Made by a program: the position numbers and the translations under genes. DNA of 33,614 nt from TMED27 sp045106175. GTDB taxonomy: Bacteria; Pseudomonadota; Alphaproteobacteria; Micavibrionales; Micavibrionaceae. The notes under the pieces were generated by a model, which ran no database searches, had not been told where the DNA came from, and saw only the letters and a list, made by a program, of their open reading frames with translations. Below, in pieces: positions 8,670 to 16,184 of the stretch (position 1 is its first letter; each line of letters begins with the position of its first letter). Where the stretch lies: positions 1 through 33,614 of the forward strand of contig JBGCEF010000052.1 in assembly GCA_045106175.1 (NCBI GenBank). The letters are read 5' to 3'.

Positions 8670-9951
8670 TTCCTCCCCTTTCTTGAGATAACGGCGACCG
8701 CACATGCTTCATAACATCTTCCACAATATGCGCTTTTGAATGTGCAAAATCATAAGCCGTCTCAATATAGCTGTTCTTGTGATTATCATCCGTCAAAATT
8801 CGCTGCATAGCATCAAAAAGCATATCAGCATCTTTAACACAAATACTCGCATCACGGGCCTGCATATCATCATAAATCTCGCGAAGGTTTTGAATATGCT
8901 CACCATGCAAAATGGCACATTTAAGCTGCGCTGGCTCTAAAGGGTTATGGCCACCACCACCATCATGACTTAATGACCGACCAATATAAACAATATCACC
9001 CAAACGATAGAACAATCCTAATTCACCTAAGGTATCCGCAATATAGATACCAGTCGAGATGTCTGGCAAAGACTTCTCTGTGCCCCTCATCTGAAGATTG
9101 GCGTCAACGTCACTTAAGCTTTGAGCAATATGATCACCGCGCTCTGGATGCCTGGGTATGATAATTGTTAACAAATTTTGATGGTTCTTACGAAGGCGCA
9201 CATGAAGATCAGCCGCAATGTTTTCCTCGCCTTTATGCGTACTGGCATAGATCAATAGAGGACGTTTACCAACCGCCTCCGATAAACCCGCTAAATCCGC
9301 TTCATGATACGAAAGAGGGGCTGCGCTATATTTTAAGTTTCCTGATACTTGAACATTATCCGCGCCAAGCGCTTTAAAATAATCAGCATCTTTATCTGTT
9401 TGCGCTAAAATAACATCAAAAACCGCCAGCAGTTTTAGAATACTCCTACCAATTATCTTCCATCTTGAAAAAGAACGCGGCGAAAGCCTCGCGTTAATCA
9501 AGGCGGCTGGAATGTTTCGTCTTTTGATCTCTAAAAGCATATTCGGCCATAATTCCGATTCCATCCAAAACACGCAATTAGGTTTCCAATGATCCAAGAA
9601 CCGAGATACCCATTGGGGGTGATCTAATGGTACATACTGATGAAATACTCTTTCAGGCAGGCTATCTTTCATACGCTGTGCTGATGTTACGGTCCCGCTT
9701 GTAACCATAATATTAAAATCTGGATTTTCTTTTAAAACAGCATGAATCAAAATCAGTGCTGATTGCGCTTCTCCAACACTAGCGGCATGAAGCCATAATA
9801 AGCGACCGCTGGGGCGCGGAAGCCTTATTATGCCTCTGCGCTCGTCGACACGTTGTGCATCTTCCTTTCCCTTATTGAGGCGCTTATTGAGAAGCGAATT
9901 AAGGAAAGGCTCTGCAAGTGCTGTGAGACCTGTGTAGATTTTTAACATCAT
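8662..9951 (-). CDS. waaA: 3-deoxy-D-manno-octulosonic acid (Kdo) transferase
   Basis: Transfers Kdo from CMP-Kdo to lipid IVA on the cytoplasmic side of the inner membrane. 429 residues, the usual length for this GT-B enzyme. Seen: the acidic ERRG near residue 37, the site of the family's catalytic Glu; LWLHAASVGEAQSA (about 52-65); FWMESELWPN near 130; and the C-terminal GGGGHNPLEPA nucleotide-sugar block. Two ATG codons stand in tandem at 9951 and 9948; no good Shine-Dalgarno precedes them. First gene of the minus-strand waaA-lpxK-acyltransferase-gor cluster, divergent by 38 bp from a small basic orphan. Whether it adds one or two Kdo residues cannot be told. Confidence 0.95.
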   Translation of the reverse strand: MMLKIYTGLTALAEPFLNSLLNKRLNKGKEDAQRVDERRGIIRLPRPSGRLLWLHAASVGEAQSALILIHAVLKENPDFNIMVTSGTVTSAQRMKDSLPERVFHQYVPLDHPQWVSRFLDHWKPNCVFWMESELWPNMLLEIKRRNIPAALINARLSPRSFSRWKIIGRSILKLLAVFDVILAQTDKDADYFKALGADNVQVSGNLKYSAAPLSYHEADLAGLSEAVGKRPLLIYASTHKGEENIAADLHVRLRKNHQNLLTIIIPRHPERGDHIAQSLSDVDANLQMRGTEKSLPDISTGIYIADTLGELGLFYRLGDIVYIGRSLSHDGGGGHNPLEPAQLKCAILHGEHIQNLREIYDDMQARDASICVKDADMLFDAMQRILTDDNHKNSYIETAYDFAHSKAHIVEDVMKHVRSPLSQERGGNG

Positions 9952-9989
9952 TAATAGGGTCTAAAGAAAAAAGCGTGTAAAATAAACCC

Positions 9990-10295
9990 ATGAAACACAC
10001 GCACAGTAATCAAAATAGAGATAAAAAAGCAGAGTTACGCAAGCTTGTGCTTGTTCAGCTCGCTAAAATGCGTAAAAAAATGAAAAAAGAGCATCCCGGA
10101 ATGCTGGAAAAAATGCGTGATAAAATCAGCCAGTCTCAAGGAAAGAGTAAACCTATTACAAAACCGAAACTCTCACCTGATGTGAATCTAGATCAAAATA
10201 AGAATATCCAAACAATCGAAAAAATGCTTGATCTAAAAACTGAAAATCCTGGTTTTGAAAAAGCTGTAAAAGCAATATTATCTAAAAAATCATGA
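9990..10295 (+). CDS. Small basic orphan protein, function unknown
   Basis: I do not recognise this 101-residue protein. It is very rich in lysine, especially in residues 12-55 (RKKMKKEHPG, EKMRDKISQ), has no cysteine, no signal peptide and no membrane segment, and is predicted to be mostly helical with a Pro-containing middle. A basic helical composition could fit nucleic-acid or ribosome binding, but that is only a guess. No Shine-Dalgarno is visible upstream of ATG 9990. It is divergent from waaA and its stop lies five bases from the end of the convergent Cys-rich gene. The single clean frame between two oriented genes makes it likely to be real. Confidence 0.6.
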   Translation: MKHTHSNQNRDKKAELRKLVLVQLAKMRKKMKKEHPGMLEKMRDKISQSQGKSKPITKPKLSPDVNLDQNKNIQTIEKMLDLKTENPGFEKAVKAILSKKS

Positions 10296-10300
10296 GCCTG

Positions 10301-11269
10301 TTAAGGCACACAGTTTCCTGGAACATGTGGAGATGCTGGATTATTACTTGTCCCACTAGGTACCCAATGACATCCAGGTACAATACAGATATGTTCGGCA
10401 TAGTAGTTAGTAGGTTGGCCGTCTCTTGATTTATCTTCAACAACAAGCCCTGTTCTTATACGACTGGTTGCTCCTGTGCCGCATCCTGATGGGGGGAAAA
10501 ATCGATCATAATACGTGACAACATCATCTTCTCTCCATGGAGTTTGCGTCGGAGCTGGTGTTCCATCGGTCTGCTTACCTAAAGCAATTTGATAATTATT
10601 TTCAAACTGCGCAGTAACACTCGCACAAGACCCCGTGGGAAAGCGCTTATCGCCTCCCGTAGCATAATCAGCAAACGTAAAAAATCCATCATTGGCGGCG
10701 ATAGCAGCAAAATTCATACATTTCGCTTTCTGCCACACGGCCTGCATAATATCACAAGCATAAGGCGAACTTGCCGCAATAGAGCTTTCAAAATCATAGC
10801 GCCCTGAACCACTAGCCTCTGTTGGAGGTGTTCCTGTCCATCCACCAGTTGCTGCAACGCGCCCACCTAATAAAGAGGCGGGAAAATTAGCATTGTCATA
10901 GGCAACTAAAGCAGAGGATATCAGAGCTTCCAAGGCGTCATCCATATGCGTATCAGGTAAAACATTACCCCAACGCGCTGTTTCACTAAACATATCTAAC
11001 GCATGAAGGGCTAGCTCACGTAAATGATTATCAAAGCAAGTATATTCTAAAACGCTGTCGGGTTTTTGAATAAGGTTTTGATTTTGTGTGATTTCTCTTT
11101 GCGCCTCTATAAAGGCTCTTGCTTCAAGGGATTGATAATATTCCGGGTCACATGCAGAATCTGCAAATGTTTGTGAATTTGCTGGTGAAGCCAAACAAAA
11201 ACATACAACAAAGACACCTAAAATAGATGGCGCATATTTGGTTATTAAATTGTTTAAATTAATTATCAT
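10301..11269 (-). CDS. Exported Cys-rich protein, paralogue A, function unknown
   Basis: A 322-residue protein with a Sec signal peptide (hydrophobic stretch about 12-28, cleavage likely after SPANS). I do not recognise the family. It is a paralogue of the next gene upstream: both share, after the signal region, ACD-x-(D/E)-(F/Y), an AR(A/S)F(I/L)EAxREI helix and KPDSVLEYTCFD. Later shared blocks are (Y)(A/G)C-x2-M-x-AV and a KC ten to eleven residues on, followed by FF-x-FxD. The end resembles ICxxPGCxW/Y. About nine cysteines keep the same order in both proteins, suggesting disulfide bonds in the periplasm or at the surface. Third gene of a minus-strand set, 66 bp after paralogue B; no terminator is visible in the few bases before the convergent gene. 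Confidence 0.75.
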   Translation of the reverse strand: MIINLNNLITKYAPSILGVFVVCFCLASPANSQTFADSACDPEYYQSLEARAFIEAQREITQNQNLIQKPDSVLEYTCFDNHLRELALHALDMFSETARWGNVLPDTHMDDALEALISSALVAYDNANFPASLLGGRVAATGGWTGTPPTEASGSGRYDFESSIAASSPYACDIMQAVWQKAKCMNFAAIAANDGFFTFADYATGGDKRFPTGSCASVTAQFENNYQIALGKQTDGTPAPTQTPWREDDVVTYYDRFFPPSGCGTGATSRIRTGLVVEDKSRDGQPTNYYAEHICIVPGCHWVPSGTSNNPASPHVPGNCVP

Positions 11270-11335
11270 TATTAAATGCTCTTCTTATATTGTATTCGAT
11301 TTATGATCTATGACGCAAATATCATTTTATTTTCA

Positions 11336-12409
11336 TCAAGGTGTTTCACGACATGCTCCAAAACCACCCGAAGCTGTCGGTTCATAATAACACCCTGGGT
11401 TAGCACATATATATTCCTCAAACTCACGCCTAGTCGCACTTGTTATGCTGCCTGTTGGGCCATAGGTAAATGTTTCCTGTTCCGCCCACATTATCCCTGT
11501 TGGAATTGGGTCAGTACAGGTCGATTCATAGACCATCTCTGTATAAACTTCGAATGGGTCCTTCGAAACATATGTACCATCTGTATTGTTAGCTACATCA
11601 ATGGCAGCAGTGACAATAGGATTAGAATCTGTTGCAGAACATTGTAGGCTTGCAGGTAGAGTATCTCTAGGGTCAGTGCCAACCATGTCAGAAAAGCGCA
11701 TAAAAAATGTATTCACATCTATATTGTCACATTTCGCCAAATCATAGACCGCATCCATGTTTGAACAACCGTAACTTGCTGCCCCAACAGATGCAGCGAC
11801 ATTATTTGTGAGGCCTCTACCATTCAAGAAGGTTTCAACAAAACTGCCTGTAACTGGTGAAGTTGCATCTACAAAACTATCCAAGCTTCTCATCACAAGC
11901 AGATTTAACGAAGTATCAAGCCTCAAATCACCCATATAAACATTTAGTATAATGTCTGGGCCTCCCGGGTTAGGAACAGTTGAATAAGCACCACTAGCAG
12001 TGCCTAGCCATAAGTTAGATTCTGTGAAAATGAGTCCGGCAGTTTCTGCGGTTGCTTTAACTATACCGTCAAAGCAAGTGTACTCTAGAACACTATCAGG
12101 CTTGTTAACAAGCAGCTCACCTATCATAATTTCACGATTAGCTTCTAAAAAAGAGCGCGCATAAATCTGATTCATAAAATCGCCATCACATGCGTTATTA
12201 ACGTGCTTTGGCTCATTCGGTGATCCGGCTAGATTCGGTCCATCTGTTGGTGTGGACGGTGTATTGGGAGTAAAAGGTTCGCTACAAGGAACGCTGGGAA
12301 TATCCGGAAGTCCCGGAATAACCGAAGTGCACTGTGCAAATGCGATCTGGGTTAGCAATAAACACACTGTAAAAGTTAAAAAAGGAATGCAAAAAATAGG
12401 TCGAATCAT
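11336..12409 (-). CDS. Exported Cys-rich protein, paralogue B, function unknown
   Basis: A 357-residue protein with a signal peptide (hydrophobic 5-22, likely cut after IAFA), then a Pro/Thr-rich linker (about 30-65, with repeated TPS/TPN motifs) absent from paralogue A. The core repeats the paralogue A pattern: ACDGDF, ARSFLEANREI, KPDSVLEYTCFD, a GCSNMDAV block and AKCDN, then EYICANPGCYYEP near the end. It has 11 cysteines in the mature part, two of them in the extra N-terminal linker. ATG 12409 overlaps the stop of the upstream small exported gene by four bases. The tandem pair probably arose by duplication. I find no motif pointing to an enzyme; a secreted or envelope structural role is only a guess. 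Confidence 0.75.
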   Translation of the reverse strand: MIRPIFCIPFLTFTVCLLLTQIAFAQCTSVIPGLPDIPSVPCSEPFTPNTPSTPTDGPNLAGSPNEPKHVNNACDGDFMNQIYARSFLEANREIMIGELLVNKPDSVLEYTCFDGIVKATAETAGLIFTESNLWLGTASGAYSTVPNPGGPDIILNVYMGDLRLDTSLNLLVMRSLDSFVDATSPVTGSFVETFLNGRGLTNNVAASVGAASYGCSNMDAVYDLAKCDNIDVNTFFMRFSDMVGTDPRDTLPASLQCSATDSNPIVTAAIDVANNTDGTYVSKDPFEVYTEMVYESTCTDPIPTGIMWAEQETFTYGPTGSITSATRREFEEYICANPGCYYEPTASGGFGACRETP

Positions 12410-12855
12410 TTTTTGCCTCCTAAACCATCGCTTTTATTGGATATAAAACGTGATTGAGGAGCGTTCCAATTATACAGATCATAGTCAAAATCATTATTAA
12501 GATTTCTAAATCCTAAAACACTACGAACACCATCAACCATTTCATGAGAAATCATGATACGTGCGGCATTAATTTCAGCAAGTTGAACAATACGTTTATT
12601 ATGATAACCAATGATGGTGTACTTATTGAAAACCCCCTGATCACTATCCATCAAAATATATTCATTAAGACTGTCTTCATTGAAATCAAAAGGAGAAATT
12701 TGTTCAAAATCGAGGCTAGAAAGATTGGTGATTAAAGATTGGTTCTTAAAAACAGACTTATCTACAAAATTAGGGGTCTCAGCGGCCATAGCACTGCCAA
12801 AAAAACAGAAACCAACAGTACACAAATATATTGCTATAAAACGTAAAACGCGCAA
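12406..12855 (-). CDS. Small exported protein, function unknown
   Basis: A 149-residue protein that starts at TTG 12855, with AGGTGA about six bases upstream. A Sec signal peptide is clear (hydrophobic 4-20, cut likely after SAMA at about 24). The mature part includes SPFDFNEDSLNEYILMDSD, a D-x-N-x-D-type acidic loop reminiscent of FG-GAP/VCBS-like calcium-binding repeats, but only one or two copies are present, so I leave it unassigned. No cysteine in the mature part, unlike its two operon partners. It is the first gene of the three-gene exported set and overlaps paralogue B by four bases, so the three are probably made together. Confidence 0.7.
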   Translation of the reverse strand: MRVLRFIAIYLCTVGFCFFGSAMAAETPNFVDKSVFKNQSLITNLSSLDFEQISPFDFNEDSLNEYILMDSDQGVFNKYTIIGYHNKRIVQLAEINAARIMISHEMVDGVRSVLGFRNLNNDFDYDLYNWNAPQSRFISNKSDGLGGKK

Positions 12856-12925
12856 AATTCACCTAAGTCAAAAAAGCTCAAACCAATTAATAGTTTAACA
12901 GACAATCGGTGCTATGGGCAAAAAC

Positions 12926-12970
12926 AAAAAAGATAAACCAGTGCTTATTAGAAAATAAGTGGTTTTATCC
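12926..12970 (-). terminator. Rho-independent terminator of the olsB-olsA-DUF3126 operon
   Basis: Read on the minus strand: a two-part stem, GGTTTTATC (12969-12961) with GATAAACC (12939-12932, one bulged base) and CTTATT (12959-12954 side) with AATAAG (12949-12944 side), a 4-base loop, then TTTTTT at 12931-12926. The DUF3126 stop codon (12967-12965) lies inside the left arm. The rest of the gap up to 12855 holds the likely start region of the small exported gene; no clear promoter was found. Confidence 0.65.
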
Positions 12971-13189
12971 GGGCAGGTCGATATCAAGAATGCTCATATT
13001 AAAATCGTAGGATGTTTCACCTTCATCGATCGTTTTATAGAGAACGCCAATAAATTCGCCGTTTAAAATAACTTCAACAGAATCAGTCGCCTTTTCACGC
13101 ATTTTAAGCGCAAAACCATCAGTTTTAAAGGTTTTGCCAAGATAGGCTTGTAGTTGTGAAACTTCTTCTGGCAAAATTGCGTCTGACAT
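12965..13189 (-). CDS. DUF3126 family protein
   Basis: A 74-residue cytoplasmic protein matching the alphaproteobacterial DUF3126 family as I remember it: an N-terminal helix EEVSQLQAYLGK, then a beta-rich part with SVEVILNGEFIGVLY and the conserved end DFNMSILDIDLP. Function is unknown. A strong AAGGAGAAG stands before ATG 13189. It is the last gene of the minus-strand acyltransferase operon, 15 bp after the PlsC-like gene, and is followed directly by a terminator that uses its stop codon in the stem. Confidence 0.85.
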   Translation of the reverse strand: MSDAILPEEVSQLQAYLGKTFKTDGFALKMREKATDSVEVILNGEFIGVLYKTIDEGETSYDFNMSILDIDLPG

Positions 13190-13204
13190 TGCTTCTCCTT
13201 AAAT

Positions 13205-13984
13205 TTAAGCTGCTTTTAATAATCTATGCCCATTGGATACGGCTTTATGGGTATCTTTGGCAAGTGTTTTTCTATCATGATGAGATTCAATTTCAATGCA
13301 TGGATGAAATATAATTTTAAGGTGTGCACCTCTGGAGCAAGCAAAATGCCATAAATGCGCAGGCAGCTCCGTTGTCATGTCGCGATGCCACGCGTAAATG
13401 TCCCGATCATCCTGTGTTTTTACCTCGCGGTTATCTGCGGAGATAACTTTAATCGTAGTAGGCTGAATCTTGAGAGCGTTAACCTGACAGTCAATCGCAC
13501 GCGCAAATATTCCAGTTTTAAAATCTAGAACATCTTGCCCGTCCGTCGACGTACCCTCAGGAAATACAATAAGGCTCTCGCCGCGCATTAAATACTCTTC
13601 AACACCTTTGCTGGCAAGTTCCGGATCTTTTGATCCTCGAACGACATAAGCTGTAAGCCTCAAACCGGCTAAAAATCCAAAAATAGGCCACTTTGCAACA
13701 TCAGCTTTTGAAACAAACGAATGCGGAATAACACTCCCAATAGCCGGAATATCGAGATAGGAAAGGTGATTGCTCATAACAATGACTTGGTTTTGAATAT
13801 TGCGGTTACCCTCAACAAAAACGCGAATGCGAAAAATGAAACAAACACACCTCATCCAAATCATGGGAAGAAATAAAGCCTTATCGTCTTTTGTAATGCA
13901 CAAAACAACAACCTGTGGCGGTACAAAAACAAGACATAAAACAAAAAACGCCATAAATTTGAGGCTTGCAATAATAGGCCGCAT
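13205..13984 (-). CDS. 1-acyl-sn-glycerol-3-phosphate acyltransferase family protein, probably OlsA-like
   Basis: PlsC-family membrane acyltransferase of 259 residues. A hydrophobic N-terminal anchor (about 7-30 and 40-52) is followed by the HX4D catalytic motif in SNHLSYLD (H73, D78) and the acceptor-binding block VFPEGTSTDG, plus a KTGIFARA segment typical of the fold. Its ATG overlaps the stop of the upstream OlsB-like gene by one base (TAATG), so the two are translationally coupled. That pairing suggests the O-acylation step that turns lyso-ornithine lipid into ornithine lipid, though a role in phosphatidic acid synthesis is also possible. Short N-terminus means no room for an extra domain. 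Confidence 0.85.
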   Translation of the reverse strand: MRPIIASLKFMAFFVLCLVFVPPQVVVLCITKDDKALFLPMIWMRCVCFIFRIRVFVEGNRNIQNQVIVMSNHLSYLDIPAIGSVIPHSFVSKADVAKWPIFGFLAGLRLTAYVVRGSKDPELASKGVEEYLMRGESLIVFPEGTSTDGQDVLDFKTGIFARAIDCQVNALKIQPTTIKVISADNREVKTQDDRDIYAWHRDMTTELPAHLWHFACSRGAHLKIIFHPCIEIESHHDRKTLAKDTHKAVSNGHRLLKAA

Positions 13985-14817
13985 TACTGTTCTACGCCTT
14001 CGTCATTCTTACCTGGCATTTCTTTTTGCATCTTGCGTTCAAAATGCTTGCGATAACGATCTGATAGGTTACGCGTATCCATAACAATACAAACATCCGT
14101 TGTATTGAATTGATGATCAATAAACGCTCCATCACCAATCACCGCACCAACACGAAGATACCCCTTAATAAGCGGCGGAAGCTCATTAAAGCCACGCTTG
14201 GCTTCATATTCATCCTTCGGGATAATATCCATGTTAATGTAACGACCTTTAAGAGCCCGCGTGCGGATATCTTCGGGCGCTAAATGATAATGATGCAAAT
14301 AAGAAAGCGGTAAAGAAATGCTTTTAATATCGGTGCTGTGGAGACTAGCGCACCCAAACATTATCCCGATATCATTTTCCGTTATATACTCCGCGATACC
14401 TTCCCAAAGTAAATTCATCACAGATTTTGTCCGATAATCCGGCATCACACATGACCTACCAAGTTCCAATAGATTATGTTTTGAGTTGAGCAGGGGGGTC
14501 AGGTCATATTCATCGCTGGAATAAAATTGACCAATTCGTTTGGCTGCATCTTGTTGTAATAAACGATAAGTCCCAACAATTTTATCGCCTTTGGCATGAT
14601 CGATAACGATTAAATGATCGGCATAGGCGTCATAATCATCGAAATCAAGCCGTGCAACGGCCATTTCATGATTGGGTTTCGCTGCAAACTCTTCGTAAAA
14701 AACCTGATAACGTAAACGCTGCGCCGCTTCAATTTGTACGGGATCACGTGTCACCTGAACCGAGATGGGCTGAGTATCCAGCGGTATGGTGGAAGAGGTG
14801 ATGGAATCTGCAGTCAA
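13984..14817 (-). CDS. GNAT-type N-acyltransferase, OlsB-like (ornithine lipid synthesis)
   Basis: Member of the hemolysin/OlsB family of acyl-ACP-dependent N-acyltransferases, which attach a 3-hydroxyacyl chain to ornithine (or another amino acid). 277 residues. Seen: LRYQVFYEEF near 40, a DAYADHLIVID acidic block, VGTYRLLQ, LELGRSCVMPDYR and IMFGCASLHSTD, all typical of the family. TTG 14817 is used as start, with AGGAT seven bases upstream and no better codon nearby. The partner gene downstream is PlsC-like, so the operon most likely makes ornithine-type aminolipids, a common phosphate-stress lipid in alphaproteobacteria. The exact amino-acid substrate is inferred, not seen. Confidence 0.85.
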   Translation of the reverse strand: MTADSITSSTIPLDTQPISVQVTRDPVQIEAAQRLRYQVFYEEFAAKPNHEMAVARLDFDDYDAYADHLIVIDHAKGDKIVGTYRLLQQDAAKRIGQFYSSDEYDLTPLLNSKHNLLELGRSCVMPDYRTKSVMNLLWEGIAEYITENDIGIMFGCASLHSTDIKSISLPLSYLHHYHLAPEDIRTRALKGRYINMDIIPKDEYEAKRGFNELPPLIKGYLRVGAVIGDGAFIDHQFNTTDVCIVMDTRNLSDRYRKHFERKMQKEMPGKNDEGVEQ

Positions 14818-14842
14818 AGTAAATATCCTGTCGTTAATTCAC

Positions 14843-14870
14843 ATCCTATGCAATTAATGCCGCGGGTCAA
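14843..14870 (-). promoter_or_regulatory. Probable sigma-70 promoter of the olsB-olsA operon
   Basis: Minus strand: TTGACC (14870-14865), a 16-base spacer, and TAGGAT (14848-14843). Five of six and four of six consensus bases match, and it lies just before the OlsB TTG start with room for a short leader. No Pho-box-like direct repeats were recognised near it. Confidence 0.45.
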
Positions 14871-14878
14871 GGAGGGAT

Positions 14879-16111
14879 TTAGGCGGGTACTTTTTCCATG
14901 TTATCCATAAAATCACAGACATCGTCATGCCCATCTATAGATTCGTTGGCGTCTTCAATACGCTTTGTGATGTTTCTTTGGTCATCTAGCATATGTTTTA
15001 AGGGGTCGAGCGAAACCCAAGCTGTCAGTGCCCACAGCGCAGCAAGATTTAAAGTGTCTGGACTGGACATATTAGAAATTACATTTTTAGTGACGACAGC
15101 AGTAAATTCAAAGGCGCCACCAACCCCAACAGCATTCCAAAACATTTCTTTGTAATCACCTTTGCGACTTTGTATCTCTGCATCTCTAGATTCTTCGCGT
15201 TCTTCTTTGTTTGCAGGAATTTGACTGACGCCTGTATAGCGGGATGTTTTAAAAAGCGTGCGTAGAACACGACGCGGCGGTTTATAGGCCGGGTCGTCCA
15301 TTAAAACAATGGGGCGAGCATTTTTGACAAATGATCTCTGTAGTTGTTTTTGAACAAAATTAGTTTTTGCAGCGGACCGTATAGCAACAGTCCCTAAATT
15401 GGCGCCATAATCAACGACGCTGCCGATAATCCCCCAGCGCTTAGCATCCCATCGTTCTATTTTATTGTCTCTTAGATATTGGTTAGAGCGGAATAAAACA
15501 GCACGTTCTGGTAATGGTTCTGCGAGGATGTCTGTGGATTTAATAAGGGTGCGTGCAACGGCTTTTTCAGTGAAATTGGCCCAATAAGGCTCACTAGCAG
15601 GTCTAATACGACTGAATGCTTTTCCGATCACTGCGCCACTAACATGCCCTACATTTTGATAAAAATGGTCAAATTTTGATGGTGTTTCATCTTTAGCCGC
15701 TTCAGGCTTGGAAAAGAACGCTGAATAAGCAGACTGGTCATCAAATTTGACGGTTTGTTTGTGCGTAAGGCGGTCGCCGTTAAATTCAGAAGGGTTTTGG
15801 GTTTCGTTGAAGCGTTTTTGAGAGTTTTGTATAGCGTCTCTCTTTAACCACGGTCTTCTATAGGTTTGATACAATCTAAGATATACTAATCCCGTTCCAA
15901 CAGCTGCCCACCCTAGGCCTTCAAAACCCAAATAGGCAGCGACAGAAAAGAAAACAGCATTTGTGGCTGTTTCTGTAGAAACACTTTGTGTCACTTTCGC
16001 TATTTTTTGATCGTGTTGAGCGACTTTTAATTCAGCAGCTTCTGAAACATGCAAAAGCTCTGCATTTTTTATATAATCTTCAAGCTGCGTGTCATCGCTT
16101 CGCGCGTTCAT
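14879..16111 (-). CDS. Orphan protein with hydrophobic segments, function unknown
   Basis: I do not recognise this 410-residue protein. It starts at ATG 16111 after a weak GAGTAAG. The first 45 residues are charged and helical, then comes a hydrophobic stretch at about 50-78 (AVFFSVAAYLGFEGLGWAA). A long basic/polar middle (80-310) is rich in Arg and Lys. A second hydrophobic region spans about 335-385 (NAVGVGGAFEFTAVV, then LAALWALTAWVSLDP). No signal peptide is evident, so it could be an inner-membrane protein with a large cytoplasmic middle. It sits alone between the OlsB operon and the OmpA-like gene, on the same strand as both. No catalytic motif seen. Confidence 0.6.
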   Translation of the reverse strand: MNARSDDTQLEDYIKNAELLHVSEAAELKVAQHDQKIAKVTQSVSTETATNAVFFSVAAYLGFEGLGWAAVGTGLVYLRLYQTYRRPWLKRDAIQNSQKRFNETQNPSEFNGDRLTHKQTVKFDDQSAYSAFFSKPEAAKDETPSKFDHFYQNVGHVSGAVIGKAFSRIRPASEPYWANFTEKAVARTLIKSTDILAEPLPERAVLFRSNQYLRDNKIERWDAKRWGIIGSVVDYGANLGTVAIRSAAKTNFVQKQLQRSFVKNARPIVLMDDPAYKPPRRVLRTLFKTSRYTGVSQIPANKEEREESRDAEIQSRKGDYKEMFWNAVGVGGAFEFTAVVTKNVISNMSSPDTLNLAALWALTAWVSLDPLKHMLDDQRNITKRIEDANESIDGHDDVCDFMDNMEKVPA

Positions 16112-16184
16112 TAATACTTACTCTATTACAAAATATGCAAAAGATAAGCATAATAGAGGGTACAATGTCAAATATTACGTAAAA

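Noticed and set aside
9952..9989. Shared divergent promoter between waaA and the basic orphan
   Set aside because: Only 38 bp with AT-rich sequence; no convincing -35/-10 pair on either strand.
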